Positions 27,362 through 41,490 of a stretch of 64,000 bases of DNA are shown here, one piece after another. Below the pieces are notes generated by a model. That model had not been told where the DNA came from. It worked only from the letters and a program-made list of their open reading frames with translations, and searched no databases. Origin of the DNA: Hypomesus transpacificus (Eukaryota; Chordata; Actinopteri; Osmeriformes; Osmeridae); NCBI RefSeq assembly GCF_021917145.1, contig NC_061080.1, forward strand, positions 4,694,693 to 4,758,692. The letters are read 5' to 3'. Position numbers and translations under genes: made by a program. Numbering within the stretch: position 1 is the stretch's first letter; every line of letters starts with the position of its first letter.

Positions 27362-30300
27362 TCAGTCCGACATGGGTTCTGAGCAGCCCAGGGGTCTAAG
27401 CGTGGTGGGGAACATCAGGACTTTGGCCTGCATGAAGGACAGGTCAGGCAGACACGCAATCACCTTCGCCGCCTCCTCACTCAAGTTCTCCTCTTTCCGG
27501 GGTTTTCTGTTGAGAAAAGAAAACACGATTGTTGACCTGTGCTTCTAAACCATTTCTTTTTGATGCAAGCGATGATGTTATGGCCATGTTAAATAGATAA
27601 GTTATCTGGGCTTACAGGCTGAGATAGTGTAGGCTGGACTTTGGCCCTCCAGCTCAATGTAAATGTAATAGTAGTTAAAGTTAGGGGGTGCAAGATTGTG
27701 GATTTGGAAAAAAGGCTCCATCTAGTGTTTCAACATCTCAGCATAAAGATAGGGCATTTGTTTTGGCCATACAAAAACTATGCCTGACCCCTTTTCCAAT
27801 AAAAAAAAAACCCCACACCTAAGCTACCACTGCATATCCCATATGCAAAGTCTGAGATAACTTGGACAGCAAATGTGAGGTATTAGACAACCAATCAAAT
27901 CAATTCCATTGTACATTTCAGACCACTGATTGGTGATGTTCATTTCTCTCTTTGTCTACCGTAACGTTTCGCTATTCTAACGGACACCCACTTTGTTGAG
28001 GTGCTGGTTTTATCCATGGTGGACATAAGGCGGGCAAAGGCATCTGCCACTCGGCTTCCAGAGCCACTGGGGTCCATTTTGGCTGTGGTCAACTCATACA
28101 GCTCCGGGTCAACTCCTTTTCAAGCAAACACACAAACGCAGTAAATGTAATTAAAAAAACATTTGAGCAGATAAAATAACTTGTTGAAAGAAACTTTGTT
28201 TAAATTCCTTGCTCAGGATTAAATGAGTTGGCTACTGAAAGCCTCATGATCATGCCACCCCGTCATCCATGCATTTTCTTATTCCATCTGTTAGACCAAC
28301 CGATAAAAACAGAATCGGCTCGATTTTGTAAAAAAAAAAAAAAGCAGGCAAAAGAAGAGTCAGTCCTTTGAAAAAACATTAATCATTAACAAGAGAAAAC
28401 AGCAGAGAAAAGGAAAGGACTTCTGACCCAGCTCAAATACAACTTGCAAATACTTTGAAATATTTTCGGTGCTCGGTTTACCCAATCGGCACTGTCCAGA
28501 AAAATCTGCACGCGTGTGACAGACCCTCACGCACCTCAAATACTTTCAGGTATTAACACGTTATGTCATCCATGTATTTGACCCCGGCTGCCAGGGAAGA
28601 GAAATCCTGTGCTGCTGACCTGGGATGGAGGTGGAGCCGCTAGAGCCAGAGTCCTCCACGGGCCCAAAGAAATCGAGGTTGAGCAGAGAGGAGCCTCCGC
28701 TCGCTTGACATTCAACATGGCGGGCCGAGGCGGGAGAGGGTTAACAAACGGAGAAGAGTCAGAGAAGAGACACGCACATGAAGACATGCTGCTTGTCGAA
28801 GAGGGAGTTTAAGGAGGTGTTAATGGCGTGAAATGGAGCCTTGTTAATTACAAAAGTGAGTTCTGGAAGATTTATTGGGGGGGGATTGGTGACTCGCCGC
28901 GGATGGTAAAAATAACGAATGGTGATTTGTATTGCATAGTATGTCATTAAGAGGTTTTCAATATTTGACAAGTTCAAGTGAGAGAAAGGTAGAGGGAGTG
29001 AGATATGGTTTGGGGAAACAGCTGCTGTCAATGCAGTCATAAGGAAATGGTTGGATGAACAGTGGAGATGTCAAATTCATAGATGGATACTAACATCAAT
29101 CAACTCAAAGGACTAATGCTCACCGTATATTACTAATTAAAACGTAGGCAATACTCCATCAAAAGTCACCCTTGGTTTTAATCACAAGCACGTCTCATTT
29201 TTTAATCGGTCTCTTTGATTAGACTCTTTATAACAATTTCATCAAGCACTCCACTTGACATTCATCATCTTTACCTTGAGTTACAGGAACTAATGAGCAT
29301 AAGGAGTGACAACAAAATGGAGACTGGCAAATGACTGTGCTATGAAGATAAAGAAAAAGCCAGCACAGAAAGAAAATAAAGGAGTGGTGAAGAGAATAGA
29401 CTGGTCGGACTCCTGTCAGGAGCCCGGGGGGAAACCCTTCAAGGCATGGGGCTGTGGAGGTGGTTCGAGGGGAGGGACCTACCATCCAGAGGGTTAGTAA
29501 GGCCACTGCTGCTCCAGTCAAACTGGACGGGCGGGAGTGTTTCCTGCTGACAAGAGGGGAATGGGTGTTGGCCGAGAGGAAGGTGGCGAGCGCTTGGTTA
29601 TGGAACACAGCTAATCATCGACTTGTATATGTGCAGGGTATTGTGCAAATCTGATTTCCACTATAAATCCACTTTAAGATGAAGCTAAGCCTCACATAGA
29701 ATGTGCTGTCAAAACTATCGTAAACGGGTTACTCTGTGAAAAGAACATACTGTACAGTATGTTAAATATACAGTATTTACACATGCCAACTTCCTTCACT
29801 TAGCCGTCATTTATATGTCATCATGGATCAACAATTCTAACATGCATGAGTTTGGCAGGTGAACTCAAATATCCTTCTCAACAGCGGGACCTTCGATCGT
29901 TTGGGCTACCTGCGCTGTATCCGGGGGACAGGTGCTTATCTCAGGGGCCACTGGAGGCGCTTGTGCTATGGATGCAATCATCTCAGCGGCCGAAATGGGT
30001 TTCACAGGTTCTTTGGTGGGTTCCAGCATGCCCTATGGTTTATAGAGAAAGACGGGGTTTAAAAATCAGGGTATTAAAAAGGGGTTAGGGAGTGGGGAGG
30101 ACCAAAAAAAAAAAAAAAGAACAAAAGATTGTCATTTATTTTATTCATGCCAAAATGTTAGCAGACACAAATTATGCCATGCACTACTGGTGTTAACACA
30201 CTAGGTATGAGGCCGGCTGAAGAAAAGTCATTTAATTAAATGATGGTTCCTTCCGCGAGATATATATGTAATTGAGCATTATATAACTTTGGTTAGTGAA

Positions 30301-33300
30301 TATGTGTCCTACTGCAAAAGTGGGAGAAACAAACAGTTCATAGTCAGGCTCAACATACCGTTATTGGCCGGGTTTCCCAGATTCGTTCTAAGAACAACGC
30401 TCTTAGAGCGTTTTTAAGAAGCTCTTAGCGTTAGGAGCTTCTTACCGAATCTGGGAAACCCGGCCATTGTCAGTGACTGAAGTTAACGTTTTGAGATCAA
30501 TAACTGATTAATTGACCCCTTGTTTTTGTCTTTCAATTCCGAGCAGGGAGAGTCTAGACACTGGGTTCAACTCACCAAGCTGGCAGCATACATGGGGACG
30601 ATCACTGGCTGCTTCTTCTGACCTGTGAACAACTGTGGAGGAAACAAAAAAGAAAAAGGTACAGTACACATTACTAATAATCATCAATAACCTGCCACTA
30701 ACCATAACCTTAGCGACTCTTTGATGTAGCCCAACAGAGTTGGTGTTTTAAATCGACAAAACCTTAAAAAAAGCCCACAGTTGCAAGGATTTATTTGGAC
30801 AACGGGAGATTAAAACAATGCTCTTCTCGTTTAACTGATAAGTTACTACTTACACTGATGACTGATATTAAGATGTCCTTTCAGAATAGTTTTGGGCTGC
30901 ACGCCAATGCTGAGACATTCATAAAATTAAACAAGGTCACAGGAAGGGCGGAGAGAGTGAATCTGATGACTGCCAGCACAACTCACAATGTTCCTGGTGT
31001 CGATGCCCAGAGAGCAGAGCAGGGTTTTGTTGCTGTGGGAGCCCCCCCACTGGTGCCTCAGACCGAAGGAATTGTGGATGTCCTGCAGCTGCCTCCACAC
31101 GTCCCACAATCCCCTGCAGACGCGGGGCGGAAATCGGATTCGTCAGGATTCCAAAGCGATGGAGGACTAGTCAATACCGCCAACGTGACGACCCCAACTA
31201 CAACTACCTCATACCCCTTTGTCACAAAGTCACAAACAACTTCCGACACGACCCGGAAATCGCACAACGCTGTGATTTGGACAGAGGTGATATCAAATGT
31301 TAACAGGGCTACCCGCGACGTGGATCGCGGGAAAAGATCTCGCTCACCTGTTATCTGTGGCGCTGCCCTTCCCATCCTCCTCCTGCTCTAACCTCTCAGG
31401 AGGCTCCAGACGGGTCTTCAGGGACAGCACCTCCTCCCCCACCTGAGGGACAGGTGTCTCTGGGAAGGTGGCCTGAAAGAGCTTCTCCAGTCGGCAGGAC
31501 AACGACGCCTAATAATGGAACAGGCACACAGCATTTGGTCCTTTCTGAGACTTGACACGTTTGTCCTCTCCCATAGCCCCAATATGATCATATCTCCACA
31601 ATGATTAGTGAGGATGGAGGCTTACGCAACGGGCAGAAATTGGCACTACTTTTAGTTAAGTGACCAAACATGCATTTCAATGATAAAGAGAAATTGTTTA
31701 ATCTACTTGAGGGTGTGGAATACCCTGCCAGTTCACATTCCTAAGGGAGGGAAGGGGGGGAGAAGGAGGGCAGGTGTTGGCACTCTACTTCGGTTATAAA
31801 CGTCATCAAGTGTGTCAGAAATTCCTTTCGAACACCCAGGAGCAAGGATGGTTGATTAAAGCTACATGAAACCTCAGCTTCAGTGAAAAGGAAGACGGTC
31901 CTCCCAGCGTTGCTCAAAAGCATTCCAGCTACGCAAGCCAAAAAACTCACCGACAGACTCTCCCTTCTACTGGCGTCATCCCTGATGGATGGAAAAGATG
32001 TCACAGCTCCGCTCTCTTGCCACTCGTCTTCGCTCTTCTCCGACGGCGCGGCGCTCTGCTCCCCCCCAAACGCAGCCCAGGAGTCTCCCTCCCCTTGACC
32101 TTGTTCTGGCTCGTGAAAGGCATTCCAGCCAGCGTCTGCGTCAGTGTCCCCGGCGACAGCGGCCGAGCTAAAATCGGCAAAACTGTCGCTGCCGGGGAAA
32201 TCGGTGAACTCCTCCCTGTCCTCCGTGTCCTTGTCGACGGGAGGGTTGTGGGGGCTATCGAAATCGCCAAAGTCCTCATCGTCCCCCAGTTCCTGCGCGG
32301 GTACAGCGTTCGAGCCGGTCGAAACACAGTCTTCTTGCGTCTCGGGCTGTTCGAAATCGGCAAAACCCTGTCCGCCGAACGAGCCCACGTCCCCGAATTC
32401 TCCAAAGTCTTCGTCGTCCTCGGCCAGTTGACTGTGACCGACGGGGGTGGCCATCTCCTCCTGCAGGGGTGGTGACGGTACCGAACCTGTAGTGCTCATG
32501 TCCCCGTACTCCTCTAGGGCTTCGGTCGACAGCGGACGTCCGAACGACGTCTCCGTCTCCGTTTCGGTCTCCGTCTCGTTTCCGGAACTTTTCTCATCCG
32601 CTTGCTCTCCTTCCCTGTCTCCGCCGGTGTCTGGCGAAACTCCGTTCTCCTCGATAAGTGCCTCGTCTGACCCTTCGGAACCCATGCCATTCTGGGCAAC
32701 AGGTTCCCTAGTGCAAAGTGCCTCTGAGCTTGAGGGCTCTGGTGCAAAGGCTATGTCCCTATCTTCAGTGTAGCCGTCCGTGTGAAAGACCCCGTCCCCA
32801 TTGCTCAGTCGGTCAAGGGCCACGGCAGGATGAGAAATGGAATCAGGCCCCGGAGTGTCTGCGTTGGTTTCGTGGCAGTCTCTGACGATGTCCTCTGAGC
32901 CACTCTCCTGCCCCGTGTTTGAATTCCGTCGGTCGGCCCCTTCTGCTAGACAATCACCCCCCTCTGTGCAATCCGTGTTTTCACTCAGGTTGGTCGACTG
33001 GCTGAGGTGTCCTTGAATGTCTGCGTTCGAAAAAGCAGCGAAATCGGCAAAATCGTCTTCTTCCGGGCTAGGAGGGCACTCGTCTGGACTCTCTGTGGAT
33101 GTTCCCTTCGGGTGAGGGTGGACAGCATGCTGTGAGGACAAGGGGATTTCCTGCACTTCGAAAGAGGCAAAGCCATTTGTTAGGACTTCCACGACACCGC
33201 CATTGCAATCCAAAGGTTTGTTGTCAGTTAGGGTATTCCTGTCAAGGTCCAGAGAATTCGAGTGATGGTTGGGTTGCGAGTGGTCAGCAAGCCTTTTCAG

Positions 33301-33639
33301 GTCCTCAGTGTTGACAGTTCGGTCAGAAGGACTGCCATCCCCTCCCGGCACAACCCCATTGGTCTTTGAGAGGTCTTCTGCAGGACCCCGACTTACAGAA
33401 CCACAGCTAAGGTTAGATATAGCAACCACACCTCCGTTGTTGAGGAGCTCGGGCGGCGAGGTGGCGGTCAAGGCTTGGTTCTGGTTGAAGGTAGCTGGGG
33501 TGTCAAACTCTGTGAAGCTGACACTGTTGGGGACACCGGAAAACCCACCAAAGTCACCAAACTCATCGTCCTCTTCTTCGGCGCCGTCCTCCATAGGGGG
33601 TGGAGAAGATGAGTACATACGTATCACATCTGGCTCCAT
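27362..33639 (-). CDS. aftph: Aftiphilin, complete, 9 coding exons
   Basis: Aftiphilin is a clathrin-accessory protein of the trans-Golgi network and endosomes that binds AP-1 and clathrin and forms a complex with p200 and gamma-synergin. Coding exons: 31951-33639, 31348-31508, 30987-31113, 30576-30632, 29910-30032, 29483-29546, 28620-28703, 27992-28115, 27362-27506. They sum to 2574 nt, 857 aa. The large first coding exon encodes an acidic, disordered half rich in DDEFGDFGGF-type motifs and in WxxF adaptor motifs (WNAF, WAAF). The later exons encode the conserved C-terminal half, with QWGGSHSNKTLLCSLGIDTRN, KKQPVIVPMYAA, GMLEPTKEPVKPISAAE, FDWSSSGLTNPLD, GVDPELYELTTAKM and SEEAAKVIACLPDLSFMQAK. 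The start MEPDVIRMYSSSPPP matches the human N-terminus; an upstream in-frame extension in the same open frame is 5' UTR and intron. Alternative acceptors shift the 29483-29546 exon by 3 bp. Confidence 0.95.
30366..30465. mobile_element. 100-bp hairpin MITE in an aftph intron
   Basis: The ends are a perfect 20-bp inverted repeat, GGCCGGGTTTCCCAGATTCG and its complement, flanked on both sides by ATT, a candidate 3-bp target duplication. Inner parts (CTTAGAGCG, TTAAGAAGC, AGGAGCTTCTTA) also pair, so the whole element can fold on itself. It lies in the intron between exons 30576-30632 and 29910-30032. It has no coding capacity and must have been mobilised in trans. Confidence 0.85.
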
Positions 33640-35330
33640 GGTCCTGAAGCAATCACACACGTCCTTGAGGTTACAAGTCCCGCTGTGAAGAGAGGGAGAA
33701 TACACTTGTGTTAGTGTTCATATGATGGAGAACAGCTACAAGCAAAAATATCTTTAATTCCCTTACAGAATTTGGAAATGCAATAAAAAATAAAAATACA
33801 CAATTTTACAGGTCAATTCTTGGAATACAATAAAGATACTGATACAAAAAGATATACCAATGACTAATCCATTGCAATCTGTGAGGTTTTGGAAGAGCAG
33901 AGGTCTCTTGATGGCACTCTTGGGACTTACCTATTACGCTTGTCTGTTGTGTTGCTAAGGGCTTAACTCAAATTAAATTACTAAGGCACTCTGGACTTAA
34001 AGTGGACATATTGTTTTCAAATGAACAGTAATCAAGTCCTAAGAGGGAAGTAGAAAACTTAGCAAGACCTAACAGAAAGTGATCCACTCTAACTGGTTTA
34101 AAGCAGAGAAAATAAGGTTTAAGGTTTTCTGAATAAAATCACATGCATCCGTTAATATGGGGTGATTGAATTTAACCCATAGAGGAATATTATAGTGGAC
34201 CTTCTCTGTGGCTTTTCATGCAAATTCCAATGTTCCACTTCTGATCCTAAATACTATGGACTATGGAGCTTGATTATATTTAGTAAGTGCAACATTACCA
34301 GCTAGGCTACGTTTTGGAGAAGAAAAACAAATCAACGTATAAAAGGTTGCTGATACTGCGATTAAGCACCATATGTTTACCTGTCACACATTCAAATCCT
34401 TATCAGGTGCTAGAAAAAAAGAAGAACGAAATGAAACACTTATCCATCAGCTTTGGTGCCACCACTTGGTATGTTAGCTAGCTTAGCTATAATTAGTCAA
34501 GACTTCAAATTAAGGCCAATGGTCACGGTCTCCTGTCAGGTTGTTGTAATGTTTGACAGTTTCAGTTCAGACAGTAGCAAGCTAGAGCTAAATAGCTGGC
34601 TTTTGCTAGCTAGGGGAAGCTCCTACCTAGCATTCTGTGGTGTGCATTCGCAGTTATTACCTTTATCTAACTATGCATTTAAAATGTAGATTTAGCAACC
34701 TAAATAATCATATATTATTAAAATATTATCTCACTATTATTATGCTCACCATAAATGAAACCGGGTACTACAGCACCGTTAGAACTAGCTAGCTCGCAAG
34801 CTAGCCTGAACTGGCTAGCTTGTTTTCCAGCTAGGCCACGGAAAACACCTTACAGATCCAACACCAGCCCAGCCAGGATTGGACGAGGACAGCTAGTCTA
34901 GCTAGGCTATCTGAAACCTACTAGCTACAGCTATTATTACTGCTACTGCTAGCAAAAACACAACACAGGTCATCATTGCCCGCTCAACACACAGTTGGCT
35001 TCAGCTAGAGAGGTCGTCAGTCTATGGTTACAAATGTCAATTTCATTAATTAAGCCTACAACAAATTATGTCGTTATGTTTCTTAGAAAGGATTATACAC
35101 TTTCTTAGCTATCCAATGCTAGTGCTAGCTACATTACCAAGTTTGCAGCCCAGTAACGTTAGCTAGCAGCTAGCTTTCAGGCTGTGTATCCGGGTTTGTT
35201 ACTGCACACAAACACACAATTAATCATACCTTATTATCTTGACGCTTCATTTTCATGGCTCACATGAAGTAGACACTTGCTATAGAATGTAGATCATAGC
35301 CAGAGAAACATTACGTTGGGAAACGGTTTG
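33640..35330 (-). other. aftph: aftph 5' UTR, first intron and putative first exon
   Basis: 33640-33682 is 5' UTR in the start-codon exon (acceptor ttcacag). A likely non-coding first exon begins at 35230, with a donor gtatga on the minus strand, and extends to about 35330. Just beyond, at about 35400-35414, TACCCAGCATGC resembles the ZNF143/Staf site common in housekeeping promoters. The intron (33683-35229) has many GCTAGCTAG-type short palindromes but no gene. The first exon is an inference from the splice site and position. Confidence 0.45.
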
Positions 35331-36483
35331 CATTAAAGACAAAACTATTGTTGAGTCAGCCGGTTATGATGATCCTACTTTGCTTTCTCTCGTCAAATAT
35401 TACCCAGCATGCAACAAGAGCTTTGGTGTGGCAGGCAGGACTCGCCCACTGCTTGCGAGGCATGAGACAAGGCAAGTCTTTATCGTTCAGAAATTGCAAT
35501 TAAGGACCTAAAGAGTACCAGAGTGGTCTAAAGATCATACTACAAGGAGGGATTTCCAACTCTTTTGAATCATCATTAATCAAATCAACTTCACCTATTG
35601 CAGGTCAGTGTCTCATGTAATCAATTTAATTCGGGTTGCTGCAATATGTTCCACAAGAATTATTGCCAAATGCTTAAAAAAAAACTACTTACCTGCATTC
35701 TTAACGTAACGGATACAGCTCAAAATCCTACTCATTATCATGAGTTAAGAAGTAGCGATTAAACAGTGAAGACGACTGAATTACACATAACTATTTAATA
35801 CAATTAAAATAAGACAAACAGATTGATGGGACAAGCCCCATGACAGTCACTTATTTATCTAATAAATAAACATTGAGGAAACACACCCAGTGATATATCA
35901 TATCAAAGTCACACTATATTTAACTGTTTGCCTAACACTATTTTCTGACTGTCCATTGTTAGTCATCAACATGTTATCACAGTTGCTTACTTATTCATGA
36001 AAATACATAAATTGATTTAAGTCTCATTTGACCAGTAATTGCATTAAGGCATAACACAGACACAATAGCACCAGTACTCAGTACCGGTCCTAGCACATCT
36101 GGCGCCCTAGGCGACATGTATCAACATTTGGGTTAGCACACAATTAATGGATGCACTTGGGAAAATGCTGCCCCCCTCTTCATGCCGCCCTAGGCGGCTG
36201 CCTATGTCGCCTGTAGGAAGGACCGGCCCTGCCAGTATTTAAAAATGGATGATCTGGTTTGGACATTTTTAGTATGTACTTTCTGTCCAAGCCTTGTGAA
36301 CTCAAGGCCATTCTGAATAAACAAAATCACACATAATTAGCTGCATGATTCAATGCTGTTTGAAGGGCTATTTGTTGTTGAAGTTTTATACTTTTAGTTT
36401 TGTCTCAAGATGCATAGGAAAACATTGCTTGCATGATCTTCACTCTAGTGAGGTCCATTCAATGCTGATTTTCTTTTTTTGAT
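35331..36483. other. aftph promoter to lgalsl 3' flank
   Basis: This is AT-rich, gene-free sequence between the aftph 5' end and the lgalsl stop codon. It holds the aftph promoter at its left, a hAT-type MITE (36079-36231) and the lgalsl 3' UTR at its right. I found no clear AATAAA on the minus strand for lgalsl. Confidence 0.45.
36079..36231. mobile_element. Non-autonomous hAT-type element (MITE), 153 bp
   Basis: The termini are CAGTACCGGTCCT on the left and AGGACCGGCCCTG on the right, which are inverted repeats with two mismatches near the tip. They are flanked by 8-bp near-perfect target duplications, CCAGTACT (36071-36078) and CCAGTATT (36232-36239). CAG-type tips and 8-bp duplications are the signature of the hAT superfamily. 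Subterminal GCCCTAGGCGACAT / CCTATGTCGCC also pair. There is no coding capacity. Confidence 0.88.
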
Positions 36484-38089
<1,606 letters not shown>

Positions 38090-41000
38090 CTTGACCAAGT
38101 GAATAGGCTAATTGCTCAGCTGAGCGGCGCTCAACGAGTTTGCGCTCAAGTCGGTCTCTTTAGATAAGTTTAAGCGCAGCTTGTTAGCCCAGGTAGGAAG
38201 GTGTGTCAGCAATGTGATGCTGGAATTTGGTATAGAATTGCGAAAGGAGGCTGTGTCTTGCCTGCTACCCACTTATTCTACTCCAAGTGCTGACGCAGTC
38301 AAACATTGTAATCCTCGTCGAGTCCCTACTATAACTAGCTCTGTTTGTTCTCTTTATTTTGTATTTTTTTCTCGGTCAATTACTGTGTAGATAGGCCTTG
38401 ACCTCCAGCCCCGGCCATAACTTGGGAACAATTTGAGTACAAGCGAAAGAGGAAGCCATTATGGCAAAGCATAAAAGAAAGAAAATTAAAAATTAACATT
38501 ATTTTGAAAACAAATATTGATGTTGTTAAACAATTTATCAGAGGAAACCTTGCAATCTCATTAATTACTTTTTTTTATATTGTCTCATCCCTTCAAAAAG
38601 AGGAATGGAGTCCAAATAATTAGGCTATAGCCTACGTGAAATAATTGAAATAATAACAGAGTTTCGGTATATTAATTTTATTAATAGGCCTTCTGAATTA
38701 ATTAATATTTAGGAAAGATACCTGTAGGCCTATCTCTAAGTAAGTAGCCTATCCTATAATAGTAGAAGCTATATTGAAAATATCTGAAATATCAGGGCCT
38801 ATTCGTCTGTTTTGACATAGATTGGTTTATGCAATTTCACTAAAAGAACACTAGATGGAACTATTTGTTAATTACGACATCCTGGCCCCATGCAGTAGGC
38901 CTACATTCGCACACAGCTATGCCTGCATGAATTATAAATGTGCTTGTCTCATTTATCCTCCTAACCATACAAGTAGTCCTTTATAATTAAGCAATGACAA
39001 CCCTAAACAAATACAATATAGTGCAGGTGTAACCTTGGACAAATTACATTGGATCACACTTGTATAATAAACACATGCAGAGCGAAACGTCCTTCTGAAC
39101 ACAACATCTTAGATGGTCACTGTATTCAGTGACCTTGATGAGCCATGGATAAGATATCAGATAACAAGAGCACCTGGCTGATAGAAAGAGAGAGAAAGAG
39201 CAACAGAGAGACAGGCAGTCTGACAGACCAAGAAAGAGATGAAAAAGAAAGAAAATAAAGACACAAGGCAACCGGGCTGAGTTGTAGTCAAAGAAATCAG
39301 TCAATCAATACTCTGAAGATTGTATCTGCACATAACAAGATAAAGATGCAGATAGCAATGACAAACATAGAACCCACATATGTGGTTACTTTAAAAAGGC
39401 TGTTGCATTCTCAATGTCACTTTTGATAACGTTTCAATTTTGGGTCATAAATGAAACAGGTGTTTGGCTGGTCATTCAAAAAAAGGATTTGACAGTCAAA
39501 CATATTGGTTCTTAACCAAAGTTGTGATAGTAACTTCTTTTTCTGACAAAACATATCTGGAATTGATATCAATTCACTTTTTGTCAATCTTGTCAGAAAT
39601 GTAAGTAGGCTGCAGTTCTTCATCGTTGTGTCCCAGTGATGCTGTGTCAATAAGCAGTTAGTGTTAGGAAGAACCATTAAACACATAATTCTCCCTCTGC
39701 AACTTGAGCATGAGTAAAAGAGAACATTAAAAGGACATCCGGAACAGGTTATTAAACATCAGCATCATCCCGTTCAAATTGTGTCATAACCTACTTTTTT
39801 CCCCTTTCCTTTAACTCAACAAAGCTGTCATCACCCACACAATACAATTTCAACCCACATAGCCCCATGAAGAGGTTATTGTGCGGTGGATTCACTGGGA
39901 TGACTATGCTAAAAAGCATATTATGCAGCTATTGTCTGCATTAGTTTTCCTCCCCCATCCATTCCAACTGTGCTGTTCAAAAATGAACTCTCGGGAACTT
40001 AGGCTACACCATTAGAACACCTTGTTTTTTGTTTGTAGGCCTACAGCACACCCAGGATATGTTCACGCACAAAGAATGTCTTGCATGCCTTTTGTGACAC
40101 ATCCACATTCACAATCCGCACTCACAGAACACACACCCTCATACACACGCATTCACACACTCTCATAGACTGAGGAATAGGCCACTATGGAGATGTTATT
40201 TGTGCCTTCCAAATTTGGGAGTTTAAACTGCGTAAACATAACACTGTTCATGGTTACGGTCTCCATGGCAGCATGACAACACTAGACATGGAACGGTCCA
40301 AACATTTGGCGGTCTGGAAATTCAGTTTTTGCTTGTCTTAGCAGTTCACAACATTTTTATTACGTAGCCTAATACCATGGAGCCAGCGCTGGATTATGTT
40401 CTTAAGGGTGTTCACAGGTTTGATATTGCTCTGTTAGTGCGGTTCATTTGAACAAGGTTGAACGCTGCCATCCGAACCTTGGTGCACACCAAACAATCGG
40501 ACCTCTAGACTGCTTGAAACGTAGTGTCTTGGTCCACTTCCAAATGAATCATAAAAGCTGTCCAATCAGGTTGGGACCTTATCCTTACGCCTTATGTGTT
40601 TAGGGTCGGTGTTAACAATGAACCCTGAGCGAACCAGGAAAATGTAGCCTATACTTTTCTTTTTTGGTCCAGACCAAGAGAAAAAAGAGAACACGACCTT
40701 ATAAGAACTCAACTCTGCGCTGTTGCTATTGGATAGCAAGGCCTATGTTTTTACGAGTCACACGCCGTGATCACCTCAATCAGGTTTGTGGACTGGGTGT
40801 GCAAAGCGCTTATTAAAAATAAAATAAATATTGAAATTAAATGTAGAAACGCTGGGTGCGCGGTTATGTGAAGGGTATGCACGCCGATGAACTAGGCATA
40901 TCAGTGTGCCATGAGAGTTTATAAAATATCTAAATGCTGATGTAATTTAACTTACGCAAATGAAATACTGAAATACTGTTCACCTGCGTTCACAACAACT

Positions 41001-41111
41001 TTTGATTGTATTATTTATTTGCGCACACGTGCGTTTGCAAGTCTAACGAACTACAAAACCCATAGAGCGTTTCGAAGTGTTTAATGACGTAACCCAGTTT
41101 GCGGCGCCTGG
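38090..41111. other. Divergent spacer between lgalsl and peli1, no gene seen
   Basis: The lgalsl promoter should lie just right of 38090. The remainder is AT-rich. A block at about 40390-40570 (GTGTTCACAGG, GCGGTTCATTTGAAC, CCAAACAATCGGACC) has the look of a degenerate DNA-transposon relic, but I cannot define its ends. No open frame shows family motifs. Confidence 0.4.
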
Positions 41112-41277
<166 letters not shown>

Positions 41278-41379
41278 CGAGCTGAGCACCCATGCTACTG
41301 ACTGTGTGATTGCTAGGTAAAGTAGAGTTTGAATCTGAATAGAACGCAAATTAATTGTCAGTTTATAATACATGCTGAA

Positions 41380-41490
41380 CTATTGAGACTTAAAGTTGGA
41401 ACACGCAGGAGCTGTTTTATGCTTTTTGTTAACCCCGGTGTTGGATAGCCCTAGTTCTGTTTCGTGCGAAACGATGCTTTCAGCCTGTTA
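41380..41490 (+). other. peli1: peli1 putative 5' non-coding exon
   Basis: A non-repetitive stretch ends with GCCTGTTAG before a consensus donor gtaagtag at 41491. It is the best first-exon candidate upstream of the coding exon at 48355. The left edge and even the exon itself are inference; transcript data would settle it. Confidence 0.35.

Noticed and set aside
30795-31391. 198-codon plus-strand open frame
   Set aside because: It crosses two aftph exons and their intron on the opposite strand and has no domain of its own.
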